DNA of 64,000 nucleotides, from positions 276,624 to 340,623 of the forward strand of contig JAFQAS010000065.1 in assembly GCA_017399915.1 (NCBI GenBank), given 5' to 3'. A program made the translations under genes and the position numbers. This DNA comes from Muribaculaceae bacterium. GTDB taxonomy: Bacteria; Bacteroidota; Bacteroidia; Bacteroidales; Muribaculaceae. Below are positions 52,734-63,400 of this stretch, in pieces (within the stretch, counting starts at the first letter, position 1; every line of letters begins with the position of its first letter). The notes below the pieces were generated by a model. That model worked only from the letters and a program-made list of their open reading frames with translations. It had not been told where the DNA came from and searched no databases.

Positions 52734-55391
52734 TTATTTCACATGTTTCAATGTTACCACACCATCTTCTGTGATAACTTTGATGATATAAGCACCCGTA
52801 GCAAGGTTATTGATATCGAGTGTTGATTGACCTTCAACATTAGCTTGTTCAACGAGTTGACCGCTTAAGTTATAGATTTCAACAGCTTGAGCTTTATCAA
52901 ATACCACTACATTGTCGTTGCTCACATACACTTTTGCTTCGTCATTAGTGATTCCTTCAACACCTACACCCGCATTGTAAACAAATGACACTACAGGTGA
53001 ATATGCCGTATTTTTGTTACCTGAGGCAGTTTTATAAGCGCCGCGAGCACGTACATAATAAGTAGTACCATTTACAAGGCTTGCCGATGAGATTGCGATT
53101 TCGCCGGCTGTCTTTGGAGTTTTACACTCGAGGTTGTAGATAGTATATGAAGCTTTCTTACGGCTTGGGATTGACTTATCGGCCGCAATTTCGATAGTAA
53201 CCGATGTGAGACCATCGTAAGGTTTCACTTCAATTGCTTGGTTGCTATATACTGTTGCACCATCAGAGAGTGGACAAGCAAATTCAGGAGCAGCAAAATT
53301 GGTCATTTCAATAGTTTTGAACACAACTGCATCACTTGTTGATGTTTGTCCATCTTTTGCAGCGATCACGCGCACATAGTAGTCATTGTAAGATGAAAGA
53401 GTGCGAGCAGGAATAGTTGTAGATGAACCTTTTGTTGTCACAGAGTAAACAATATCATCAAATGCAGCTGTTTTGCAAACTTCCAATGTAAACTCACAAC
53501 CATCGATTGGAGTCCAAGTGATAGTTGGGGTCAATGACACACCTGTTGATTCGGCTGCAGGTGCAGTAATTGCAAGGCGAGAAGCCACAAATGAGCCCAC
53601 TGCCGATGTTTTGTCAAGTGCGTTAGGTTTCTTTGAAATCACGCGCCAGTAGTAAGTTTTACCCGATTCGAGATTTTTTTCAAGAGCAGTGATTGACACT
53701 TTCTTTTCATCGGTTTCGGCATCACCTATAATCTTTGTAAACGCAGCGTCTTCTGCCATTTCCACGCGATACATTGTTCCGTCGGCGTTCCATGTAAATG
53801 TGAACAAGTCGGGAGCTTTTTCGCCATTAATAGGATATGTGAGAGATGGAGTAGCTGCTGTGCCTACTGATTTGCCGGCAAACAATGGTGAATATTCGTT
53901 ACCATAGCGGTCATATACACACACTGCCCAAGTATATCCCGATGCTTTATCTGTTGGGATAGCATAGCTATTAGTGTAGCACACTTGTTCGAGATATTGT
54001 TTTTGACAAGTAAATTCCGATTCACTCAATGTTGTTGGCACTGCATAAACAGTGTAACGGGCTCCGGCTACTGCGTCCCATGTCAATGTTGTTCCCGAAA
54101 CTTTAACATTTGAAGTCATTTTAGGCTCACGAACATTGTTCCAGTGGCGCAATGGTGTCAACGCTTTGTTTTGATAAGCATATTGATACAAGATGTCGCC
54201 AAGATATTGACGATTTGTGCCATCATATTTTTCGGTGTAGTTATTGAATGTTTTGTATTCAAAATATACAAGACCGGTTTCATCTTGACGGTTGAAATCA
54301 CGAGTCATGTTAATCTCATCAATCATTGCTTGAGCACCTGCACTTGCGTCAGAGGTGTAGTCGGTTGGTGATGTAGAGATATACATATGACGGTCAAATT
54401 TGATTGCAGCGTCAATCCACCATTCGCTACGTTTCTTGAATTCGCTCACCCAATAAACTTGAGGAGAAACGAAGTCGAGTTGTTGATGTTTCAACCAATA
54501 AAGAGGATCTGAGTAAATAGAGTTGTATTGGAAGTCTCCACCAAGAGCAGGCATGCCATATTCAGTTTCCACATTGGGAGGAGATGATTTACCTGCTGGA
54601 GAGATACCAAAACATACATATGGCTTAACACTCTTAATCAATTTGTTGACTTCACCCACCATGTTGTTAACATTGGCGCGACGCCAATCACCAATTGACA
54701 ATGATGTTCCGCTTGCTTGATAGTCAGCCCAGTCGGGAGCTGTAGAGTTTTCAGCAGTACCCCCTTGAGGATAGAAATAGTCATCGAAAACCACACCATC
54801 TACATCATAGTTTGTAACAATTTCACGTGTTACATCAAGAATACGTTGCAATACCTCTTTTTTAGCAGGGTTGAGCACTGTATTGCTTGTTGTACCACTC
54901 ATCAACCATTCGGGGTGAGTTACTTCATAATCCAATGCGCCACCGCCATGAGTACCGTTTTTGCTTGTGTGGTAGCGATATGGGTTGATCCATGCATAAC
55001 ATTCAATACCATATTCATGGCATGTTTGAATCATGAATTCAAATGGGTCGAAAGCGGGAGCTGAGCCACGTTTACCTGACACTGACTCTGCCCAAGGCTC
55101 ATATGATGACTTATATGTAGCATCACACTCAGAGCGCACATGGTAATAAATCACATTGATACCTTGCGCTTTGTATGTTGCCATACGCTTGCGTAGCACA
55201 TTCTTGTGTGATTCGGCATTACCCGAGGTTATTGATGCAGTGGGCCAGTGGCTAAGGAACGGAGTACACCATATAGCGCGGTGCTCACGAGTGGTTTCGG
55301 CTTGAGCGTCAACACTCGTTGTCATCAACGCCATTGAAGCGACCGCAGCAAGTCCTATTGTCTTTAATATCTTATTCATAATTTTATTCAT
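52734..55391 (-). CDS. GHL10 (DUF187-type) glycosidase with FN3-like domains and type IX sorting tail
   Basis: An 885-residue secreted protein. Signal peptide to about VDAQAE (residue 32). Residues about 35-410 are a glycosyl-hydrolase-like 10 TIM barrel: REHRAIWCTPF near 35, GINVIYYHVRSECDATYKSS, ECYAWINPYR, VDGVVFDDYFYPQGG and FVSPQVYWVSEF. FN3-like domains cover about 425-795. The C-terminal 75 residues (VYVSNDNVVVFDKAQAVEIY to GVVTLKHVK) are a type IX sorting tail. Related E. coli DigH cuts denuded peptidoglycan, but the substrate here is unknown. Two ATGs, 55391 and 55379, are possible starts. It is the last gene of the SusC locus and has a superposed terminator and -7 element just upstream. 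Confidence 0.88.
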   Translation of the reverse strand: MNKIMNKILKTIGLAAVASMALMTTSVDAQAETTREHRAIWCTPFLSHWPTASITSGNAESHKNVLRKRMATYKAQGINVIYYHVRSECDATYKSSYEPWAESVSGKRGSAPAFDPFEFMIQTCHEYGIECYAWINPYRYHTSKNGTHGGGALDYEVTHPEWLMSGTTSNTVLNPAKKEVLQRILDVTREIVTNYDVDGVVFDDYFYPQGGTAENSTAPDWADYQASGTSLSIGDWRRANVNNMVGEVNKLIKSVKPYVCFGISPAGKSSPPNVETEYGMPALGGDFQYNSIYSDPLYWLKHQQLDFVSPQVYWVSEFKKRSEWWIDAAIKFDRHMYISTSPTDYTSDASAGAQAMIDEINMTRDFNRQDETGLVYFEYKTFNNYTEKYDGTNRQYLGDILYQYAYQNKALTPLRHWNNVREPKMTSNVKVSGTTLTWDAVAGARYTVYAVPTTLSESEFTCQKQYLEQVCYTNSYAIPTDKASGYTWAVCVYDRYGNEYSPLFAGKSVGTAATPSLTYPINGEKAPDLFTFTWNADGTMYRVEMAEDAAFTKIIGDAETDEKKVSITALEKNLESGKTYYWRVISKKPNALDKTSAVGSFVASRLAITAPAAESTGVSLTPTITWTPIDGCEFTLEVCKTAAFDDIVYSVTTKGSSTTIPARTLSSYNDYYVRVIAAKDGQTSTSDAVVFKTIEMTNFAAPEFACPLSDGATVYSNQAIEVKPYDGLTSVTIEIAADKSIPSRKKASYTIYNLECKTPKTAGEIAISSASLVNGTTYYVRARGAYKTASGNKNTAYSPVVSFVYNAGVGVEGITNDEAKVYVSNDNVVVFDKAQAVEIYNLSGQLVEQANVEGQSTLDINNLATGAYIIKVITEDGVVTLKHVK

Positions 55392-55397
55392 GATATT

Positions 55398-55438
55398 TAA
55401 AAATCAAAGGTAACCGCCTTTCGCGGCAGTTACCTTTT
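55398..55438 (-). terminator. Hairpin between the SusC operon and the GHL10 gene
   Basis: Stem AAAGGTAACTGCC / GGCGGTTACCTTT (55406-55418, 55425-55437, one mismatch) followed by GATTTTTAAA on the minus strand. Its 3' arm contains TACCTTTG, a -7 element, ending only about 13 bp before the GHL10 ATG. Confidence 0.75.
55405..55412 (-). promoter_or_regulatory. -7 promoter element (TACCTTTG) of the GHL10 gene inside the terminator stem
   Basis: Minus-strand TACCTTTG, 13 bp upstream of the first ATG. It is the 3' arm of the terminator hairpin. Confidence 0.5.
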
Positions 55439-55467
55439 GATTTAGATTATTTCAACTAAACCGAGGT

Positions 55468-57288
55468 TTAGAAGAGTTTAGAAGCTGTTGGATTAATGGT
55501 TACACCAAGGATTTCATCGCTTGTTTCACCATAGTTTTGACATTTCTTAGTTTCTGGATCATAGAACACAATACCAGTGTGGCCATTACCTGCAGTAGAC
55601 CAAACGTCACCTTCTTCAGCGCGGAAACCGAAGTAAACGCGACCGTCGCGTGAGTCAACTACCATTTGTTTTACGAATACTTGTTCGTCAGCAGTTGTAT
55701 TAACAGGTTTAGCTTCCATATTTACGAAACCAAGAGCTTCACCAACACCAACTGTAGCATCAGCTGCAGGAAGAGCATATTCCACGAAACCAGCACCTTT
55801 ACCTACACCATGGAGACCCCAAATGTAGAGTTTGCCACGTTCTTCATCAATAGTGAATGAAGTGAATTTGATTGATGACAATACAATTTCGTAAGGTTTA
55901 GCAGCAGCAGCGGCGGCAGCAGCAGTTGTGTAAATGTCGCTATCTTTGAAACGATAGATACCGTTACCTGAGTAGTTTTTACCCCACCACCAAATACCGG
56001 CTTTATCACGATAAATACCAGTTGAGATAGCACCATAAGCGATACCGCGGTTGTAGTAAGGAATCAAGTCGTTTTTAGCTACATAGCTATCACGAAGGAT
56101 TGTACCACCTGAGTTAACAATACCTTGAGTCAAACCTCGCTCGTTCATACCTACTTTTGAGAAACCTTGGTTACGGTCGTTATAGTAGATATAACCATCA
56201 TAAATAGCACCTTGGAATGGGTCGTTGAATGCAGCACCACCAACGTTAGAGATAACAGTATTTACACCTGTACCATCGGCACGCATTGCAGTGATTTTAC
56301 CATCACCAAGAACACCACCTTCGTCGTTTACATAATAGTATTGTTTACCTGCATCGAGGATATAAATCCAGTGAGAAGCACCGGTTTCACCTGTTTCTTC
56401 GTTTGTTTCAGTTGATTGACCATAAAGGATGTTGAATGGGTTTTCACCTGAACTTACACCCATATCGTATGGGAATACTTTAGGATTACCAATAGAAGCT
56501 AATTGGTCTTCGCTTAACAATTTCAAAGCCTTGATATTGCCACCTACTTGAGCATAATACAATGTAGGAGCTTCGATTGGAGAAGCTACTTGAACATTTA
56601 TATATGATTGGTCAAGTTTGCGTTCATCAGCGCTACCAAGGTCGAAGATAGCATCAACAGTAACTTGTTGAGAACCGAGGTTAGAGAATGAAATGTTTTG
56701 AGGACATTCAACTGCACCTGTTTCAGGATCTGTTGTAAACTTCATTGGTTCAGTAATCAAATTGCCGTTAGCATCTTTAGCACCTTCTGGGAAAGTCCAA
56801 GTATATTCTACCACCTTGTTTTCAGGGTTGGGCAAACGGAGTGCGAAAGATACAGATGCATCATTAAGCAATACCAAGTCTGAAGGAGCTGCACCCACTT
56901 CTACTTTAGTAATAGAAGGAATAGGAACGATGTCATAAATAAGAATTGGATATGTACGAGAACCTACACCATCAATAGTCAAAGTAACATCATAGCGACC
57001 TGCTTGTTTATATTTTACAAGTGGAGCCATTGGGTTATTGTCTTGGATTTCAATCAAACTTTCATCACAACCAAAGTCCCAAGAAATAGTTCCTGTTTTA
57101 GCCGATGTATTTTTGAATTGAATTGGCGAAACTACATAGTAGTCAAGAGTATATTGATCACCTGACACCTCGTAGGTAAAATCTACGTCGGGATCGGGGA
57201 AGTTTTGAATTTCGGGATCTTTGTCAACGCATGCCGACATAGCAAACGCAAACAACGCAATGATTCCTAATTTATTTAAAAATTTCAT
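55468..57288 (-). CDS. PKD-propeller surface lipoprotein of the SusC operon
   Basis: A 606-residue lipoprotein from ATG 57288; the frame also has an upstream TTG at 57297, not preferred. Lipobox MSAC (Cys19), then VDKDPEIQNF. PKD-like domain near 30-115 (ISWDFGCDESLIEI, QAGRYDVTLTIDG). Residues about 235-600 are a propeller-like region with tryptophan-rich strands (GIWWWGKNYSGNGIYRF). A run of nine Ala near residue 450 is coded by a GCN repeat. It occupies the SusE/SusF position and is probably a surface glycan-binding or support protein. It starts 20 bp after the gene at 57309. Confidence 0.82.
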   Translation of the reverse strand: MKFLNKLGIIALFAFAMSACVDKDPEIQNFPDPDVDFTYEVSGDQYTLDYYVVSPIQFKNTSAKTGTISWDFGCDESLIEIQDNNPMAPLVKYKQAGRYDVTLTIDGVGSRTYPILIYDIVPIPSITKVEVGAAPSDLVLLNDASVSFALRLPNPENKVVEYTWTFPEGAKDANGNLITEPMKFTTDPETGAVECPQNISFSNLGSQQVTVDAIFDLGSADERKLDQSYINVQVASPIEAPTLYYAQVGGNIKALKLLSEDQLASIGNPKVFPYDMGVSSGENPFNILYGQSTETNEETGETGASHWIYILDAGKQYYYVNDEGGVLGDGKITAMRADGTGVNTVISNVGGAAFNDPFQGAIYDGYIYYNDRNQGFSKVGMNERGLTQGIVNSGGTILRDSYVAKNDLIPYYNRGIAYGAISTGIYRDKAGIWWWGKNYSGNGIYRFKDSDIYTTAAAAAAAAKPYEIVLSSIKFTSFTIDEERGKLYIWGLHGVGKGAGFVEYALPAADATVGVGEALGFVNMEAKPVNTTADEQVFVKQMVVDSRDGRVYFGFRAEEGDVWSTAGNGHTGIVFYDPETKKCQNYGETSDEILGVTINPTASKLF

Positions 57289-57308
57289 AATACTCAATAT
57301 TTTAAATA

Positions 57309-58508
57309 TTAGTTAATTTCAATTTGTTTCTTGCTCATTGGAGATACTATACCAACATTACCTTCGGTGTCATATACTCTGAACGAAGCATCTAATTTAT
57401 ATTGACGTTTAAATGCAATAGCATAACCATCAGAAGAGCTATAAATCCATTCTTGGAATGTGATAGGTTCAACCAATGCTTTGAATGCATCAATATATTC
57501 AGGACGAACTGTAGTTACCACTGCACCCAAGTCATCGCTATAACGGCTGAACACCCAAGGAGCTGATTCATAAACAGGATATAGGTTTTGACCTTCTTGA
57601 GCTACATAATCAAGACCTACTTCGTTATAAACAGGATTACCTGCTTCATCAATTGTTTGATAGTAGTAACCTACAACTGCGGGAGCTTTACCCGATACTT
57701 TTGGGTTGTTATAGTCATACCAACGAGTAGATTTGTCGGTACTTCCTGCTTGAGCATCGGCTTCATCGTATTTAATATCTGTTGGGAAATTAGTGCCAAA
57801 TTGAGCGTTAATTTCTTCAAAACGTTTATTAGTAAACGCATAGTTGATATAAAGATAACGCAATGCATTGTAGTTAGCATCAATTACGATAAGAGAGTCA
57901 ACATTCTTTTCAAATGTATCGGCAAATCCTTCGGGGAAATATGTTTCAAATTTCTTTTGTTCCCATACTTTAGGAGCATTCCAGTTTACAGGAGTAAGAG
58001 TTTCTGAAACAGGCACTTGACCGGTAATAGAATATTGAGTAAGTGGTTTAGGCAATTTCACGATTTGTGATTCGTCAACAATCCATTTACCTGTTACTGA
58101 ATCGTAATAAGTGTAATATGTATCAACCAACACTGTGTCAAGTTTAGCCAAAGAGTGGTCAAATTTTTGACTGCTTTCGTTAACACGCACTACCAAGTCG
58201 GTTTCACCACCAGTCATTTTATATGAGAATGAAGGTCCTGCCAATTTTGCTGTCACTTCAAGCACATCAGTACGCATTACATCCCACCACACTTGAGAAT
58301 AAGCGGGAGTGTGCCCATCTTCAGTGTAATATGTACCTTTGAACGAGAATGATTCACCTGCTTTGGCTGTAGTAGAACCTACTTCCCAATAAACGGTTGG
58401 AACACGTTTACCAGCAATTACATGGTCTCCAATTGGGTCGTTCTTTTCGCAAGAAGTAAATGCGATAAGACCCAAAGCCATAATTCCTAATTTATATTGT
58501 AATTTCAT
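57309..58508 (-). CDS. Surface lipoprotein in SusE position
   Basis: A 399-residue lipoprotein with lipobox FTSC (Cys20) followed by EKNDP. The mature protein is beta-rich with an Ig-like opening (VYWEVGSTTAKAGESFSFKGTYY) and no enzyme motif. It lies 31 bp after the SusD-like gene, as SusE does in the classical locus, so surface glycan binding is likely but not shown. The family was not recognised beyond this. Confidence 0.8.
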   Translation of the reverse strand: MKLQYKLGIMALGLIAFTSCEKNDPIGDHVIAGKRVPTVYWEVGSTTAKAGESFSFKGTYYTEDGHTPAYSQVWWDVMRTDVLEVTAKLAGPSFSYKMTGGETDLVVRVNESSQKFDHSLAKLDTVLVDTYYTYYDSVTGKWIVDESQIVKLPKPLTQYSITGQVPVSETLTPVNWNAPKVWEQKKFETYFPEGFADTFEKNVDSLIVIDANYNALRYLYINYAFTNKRFEEINAQFGTNFPTDIKYDEADAQAGSTDKSTRWYDYNNPKVSGKAPAVVGYYYQTIDEAGNPVYNEVGLDYVAQEGQNLYPVYESAPWVFSRYSDDLGAVVTTVRPEYIDAFKALVEPITFQEWIYSSSDGYAIAFKRQYKLDASFRVYDTEGNVGIVSPMSKKQIEIN

Positions 58509-58539
58509 AATTTAAAATCTTTTGTTATTGGCACAATAA

Positions 58540-60465
58540 TTATTTTGTCAATGAAGTGCGAGCACCTGCTTCTTGAGCCCAAATCATTGGTTTTTGTAAC
58601 CATTTGAAGTCTTTGTAAGCACCTACACGAACAACTTCGTCCTTGTTGTAGATATCTTCAGTTTGTGGGTCATAGTTGAGGCGTTGTACCCATAAGTTTT
58701 CTTTTTGAGCATCGGTATAACCATCAACCCAATAAGCTGAGTAAAGGTTGTAAGGACGACGCAAAGAAGGATAAACGATTTCGTTAGAAGCACCAATACC
58801 ATAACCGTTACGGTTGTTAGAGTAGTGGTAGCGACGCATGTCGTTCCATTGTTCTGGCAACATATACATTGCGATGTATTTTTGCATCATCAAGTCAGAA
58901 AGAGTATATTCTGATTCATTGAAGAACCAACGTTCGTTACCGAATTCAGTACATGCTTTTGCAGTTGCTTTAGCAGTGTTACCTTTATCGTTAGTGTATT
59001 CAACAACTGTTTTTTCGTTGTTAAGGAATGCACCTACGTAAGATTCGAAACGAGCTCTCCACATGTTTGCATCACCTTCAGTTTCAACAACTGTAGCTGC
59101 GTTGTAGTCGGTTGGATAGATACCACCGCTCTTCCAGAGATAGAAGTCGAGGTGACGTTGGATATTCCATTGTGTTGCTTCTTTAGCAAGCGCACATGCT
59201 TTAGCTTTGTTACCTAACCAATAGTATGCTTCAGCTTGCATGAAGTAAAGTTCTTCCATTGTGAAGATAGGATTATAAGCATCAATATCACCTGCATAAG
59301 CACCTGCATAAAGATCGGGATAGTGAGTACGTTTGAATGTTGTACCTGATCCGATGTTATTTTCAAGGTAACGATACATATTAGCAGTATTTGTGATAGA
59401 AGCTGAGATAGGACCTACCGCTGGTTTCATAATAAGCACGATACGTGGGTCATTACCGAAGCCGTTTGAACGATCCCAAGTACCTTGTTTACGTTCGTTG
59501 CCTGGGAAGCTGACACCAAGACATGATTCCATGAAGAATTTAGAAGGAACTACGTCAGATGCAAGACGGTTGTCGCGTGATTCCCAAGAGTTGATCTTAG
59601 GTTGAGCAGAACTCCAAGGAGCATTTGACTCAGTAGCACCACCATCATAGTTATAACGAGGTTCGTTACCAAACCAAGAACCATAAAGAAGGTCGCCTGA
59701 ACGCCAAGTATCAATAGCCTTTTGTGCAGTAGCAATGATTTCATTACACATTGCAGGAGTTGTGTTCACATTAGGAATGTTACGGAGCAAAAGACGAGCT
59801 TTCATTGCATATACGAAGCCTTTCCATTTGTTAAGGTCGCCACCGTAGATACGATCCATTTTTTGATCAACGGGAACATCGTTTCTAGTGTCGCGGTTAA
59901 CATCTTCAAATGCTTCGATAAGAGCATCTGCTTCACGGAACATCCAGTTATAAACGTCGGCTTGCTCTTCGTAGTGAGGAGTTGTTGCCAAGTGAGCATC
60001 ACCATATTTACCTGTTGATTCCATATAACATTCTGGAAGCATAGGCATTTCACCGAATGTGTCTGTTGTCAATTGAGTTGACATCAACATAATTGCACGA
60101 GCAATCAAGTCGGTGTTAGTAGTACCTGCAAGGTTACAAACCGAGCGAGCATTTTTACCTAAGTCATAGAAGTGACGACGCCATTGTGGGTGACGGTTCA
60201 CGTTCAAGAATTCCCAACCTTGCTTGTAAGGATAAGAACCTGTTTGGCTCTTTCCTGTTGTAGTCAAACATTGAGAAAGATATACATTATATTCTGCGTG
60301 GTCATATACTGTTTGGCTTGCATAAAACACAATTACAGGCATTGCCTCTTCAACTGTGTTGTCATGAGCGCGGTCAACATTCACGTTGTCGTTGAGGACA
60401 TCCTCGCAACTCGCAAATGAAAGTCCAAGCAATAATGACAATGATATTGTTTTAAACTTATTCAT
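58540..60465 (-). CDS. SusD/RagB-family nutrient-binding lipoprotein
   Basis: A 641-residue surface lipoprotein with lipobox FASC (Cys20). It pairs with the SusC channel and forms the lid that hands the ligand to it. Typical SusD features: an N-terminal TPR-like helical core, WKGFVYAMKARLLLRNIP near 213, FMESCLG, YYWLGNKAKACALAKEA and the C-terminal YDPQTEDIYNKDE. It starts 7 bp after susC-like stop. It is somewhat longer than the classical SusD, with extra segments in the C-terminal half. The ligand is unknown. Confidence 0.92.
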   Translation of the reverse strand: MNKFKTISLSLLLGLSFASCEDVLNDNVNVDRAHDNTVEEAMPVIVFYASQTVYDHAEYNVYLSQCLTTTGKSQTGSYPYKQGWEFLNVNRHPQWRRHFYDLGKNARSVCNLAGTTNTDLIARAIMLMSTQLTTDTFGEMPMLPECYMESTGKYGDAHLATTPHYEEQADVYNWMFREADALIEAFEDVNRDTRNDVPVDQKMDRIYGGDLNKWKGFVYAMKARLLLRNIPNVNTTPAMCNEIIATAQKAIDTWRSGDLLYGSWFGNEPRYNYDGGATESNAPWSSAQPKINSWESRDNRLASDVVPSKFFMESCLGVSFPGNERKQGTWDRSNGFGNDPRIVLIMKPAVGPISASITNTANMYRYLENNIGSGTTFKRTHYPDLYAGAYAGDIDAYNPIFTMEELYFMQAEAYYWLGNKAKACALAKEATQWNIQRHLDFYLWKSGGIYPTDYNAATVVETEGDANMWRARFESYVGAFLNNEKTVVEYTNDKGNTAKATAKACTEFGNERWFFNESEYTLSDLMMQKYIAMYMLPEQWNDMRRYHYSNNRNGYGIGASNEIVYPSLRRPYNLYSAYWVDGYTDAQKENLWVQRLNYDPQTEDIYNKDEVVRVGAYKDFKWLQKPMIWAQEAGARTSLTK

Positions 60466-60472
60466 AATTGTA

Positions 60473-63400
60473 TTAGAATGTTATGTTAACATTAAAGTTG
60501 AAACTGCGTGTTGCTGGAACACTGAAATCATCAATACCCATTGAACCGGCACCACCTGTTGCTGCAGGCATAACTTGAGGATCTGCACCTGTGTACTTAG
60601 TCAATAGGAAGAGGTTACGACCTGTCAAAGAAGCGCGAAGGCCTTTGATAGGATTCTTAGCACCAAGTTTCTTCATCAACTTACCGAAGTCGTAAGCAAG
60701 AGTTACGTAGCTCAAACGGATGTAAGAACCATCTTCGATGAAGTTAGAAGGAACTGAATAGTAAGTTGAATAGAATTCAGCGTCGAAGATTACAGGAGTA
60801 GTGTTAGGACGATAAGTTCCGTCACCGTTTGCAACAACACCCTTCATGATAATTTCACGGTTACGATATTTAGCAAGATAATCGCTCATACCATTGCTAA
60901 TCAAGTTTTCGCCGGTGTAGTTGTAAACATCACCACCGCAACGTCCGTCGAACAAGAATGAGAGTGAAAGGTCTTTCCAAGTGAATGTAGAACCAACACC
61001 GAGAAGGAAGTCAGGCTCACGATCACCGAGGAAGTTGTTCTTATCAGGAGAGATTAATGGATAACCATTTTCGTCACAGATAACTTGACCATCAGGAGTA
61101 CGTTCATAGTCGGTACCCACCATAGCTGTAGTAGAACCACCTACGTTAGAAGAACAGTACATACGGTTAGAAACTTGCATACCGAGGTATTCAGTTTGGT
61201 TGTTAGGAAGGCTAACAAGTTTACCACGGTTGTATGAGAAGTTAGCATTAGCAGTCCAAGAGAAGTCACCACCTTTAAGAATGTCTTGAGAGAAAGTTGC
61301 TTCAATACCACTATTTTCGATAGTACCAGAGTTGAATGTTTGAAGGATCACACCTGCAGCAGGAGATACACGCATTGTGATGATTTGGTTGTCAACTGTA
61401 GTTGAGTAGTAAGCAACATCTAAACGAGTGCGTACGTTGAAGAAACGCAAGTCAGCACCAATTTCCCAAGAGTTTGTCATTTCAGGTTCAAGGTAGTTAG
61501 CTGAAGATACTGTAGCGTCTACACCATAACCGCCATCGGGGAATGTTGACCATTGTTTGAAGTTGTTTGAGAACAAGTAGTTAGGAGCGTCCTTACCTAC
61601 TTTTGCCCAGTTACCACGGAGTTTACCATAAGAGAACCATTCGTTGCGGAGGTTGAAGAGTTCAGAGAAGATCACACCGGCAGTTACTGAAGGATAGAAA
61701 TAAACTGGGTCGATAGCATCGCGGTTCATGTAGTTAACCAAAGTAGAAGAACCGTCCATACGACCTGTTACTGACAATTGAGCCATACCTTTATAGTCGA
61801 AACGGATTTCACCGAAGTAACCGAATTTGTTGCGGTCAGTGTGGTAAAGGCTGAAGTCGGTCAAATCAAGACGTTCAGGGTCGATATTGTTGAATGAGTA
61901 GAATTCACCACCAAGTACGAAGTTGTCACCATACATTGATGCAGAAGTACTCTTTGTTTCAGAATATTCACCACCTAAGAAGAAGTTCAAGTTGAAGTCA
62001 TCGTTTATCTTCCAATAGTAATTAACATTACCTTGAACTGTGAGACGTTCGCTGTTAGAAGGAGTATAAGTATAAGTACCCATACGTTCAGCCAATGATT
62101 GTTGTTGACCGGCATCGAGTTCGCCAGCGAATTCACGACCATCACCATAGAAACGAGGAACGCTATATGCATCTTGAGATGAGAATCCTTTATCGTAACC
62201 AACTTTAGCAGTGAATACCAAGTTTTTGATTGGTTCGTATGCGATAGATCCGTTGATAATCACACGAGAGCTTGCGCTTACTGATTCGTCCATAAAACGA
62301 CCATAGTAAGGAGATGTTGAAGCACCAATACGACCATCATTTGTCAAGATATCCCAGTTGTCGTAACGACACAACCAGTTAGGCATACCATCAGCTTTCT
62401 TATAGTCAGCCATGTTGCGGTTGATTGCCCAACCATATACTGAAGACATTGAGTTACCAAAACCACGAGCTTTTGTGTCAATAAAGTTAGTTGACAAAGC
62501 GATGTTGAATTTGTCATTAGGTTTGAATTCACCTTTTACATAAATACCTAAACGGTTTTTGTAGTCTTGGTCTACAACACCTTGGTTGTTCATATAGTTG
62601 GCAGAAGCATAAGCTGAGAATTTTTCGTTACCACCAGAAAGTGAAACGTCATACTTTTGCATAAAGCCAGTACCAAGGAATTCACCTACGTTGTCATAGA
62701 TTTGATCGGTAGGATGTGCGATAGGACCCCAACCACCACCGGCATTGGTAGAATAAATACCGCTACCACCACCGATGTATTTGTTTTGCAATTTAGGAGT
62801 GCGAGCAACTTCTGAGATTTCCCAGCCACCTGATGCAGTTACAGTAACAGAACCTTCTTTACCGCTCTTAGTAGTAATCAAGATTACACCATTGGCACCT
62901 TCTTGACCATAAAGAGCTGATGCAGCAGCACCTTTCAACACTGACATTGTTTCGATGTCGTTAGGGTTGATGTCGGCAGCAGCAGAAGCACCACCACGAA
63001 CAGGCATACCGTCGATTACGAACAAAGGTTCGTTGCTTTGGCCAGAGTTGATAGAAGAGATGGCACGTACCACGATTTGTGATGCAGAGTTAGGAGAACC
63101 CCCTGCCATTGATACTTGCACACCGGCAACTTTACCTTGAAGACCGTTAACGAAGTTGGCCGATTGACCAGCTGTTACCGCGTCGCTGTTCAAAGATTGA
63201 ACGGCAAAGTTAAGTTTTTTCTTTTCTTGGGTTTGACCCATCGCTGTTACAACGACTTCGCCCAATACTTCTGAGTCGTCTTCGAGAGCTACGTTAATAA
63301 CGCTCTGACCACCCACTTTAACACCTTGGGTTTTCATACCCACATAACTGAAGTTCAAAACGGCGTTATCGTTTTTAACGTCGATTGAATAATTCCCATC

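Noticed and set aside
55890..55935. Phase-variation switch by the alanine repeat
   Set aside because: The unit is a triplet, so length changes stay in frame and cannot turn the gene on or off.
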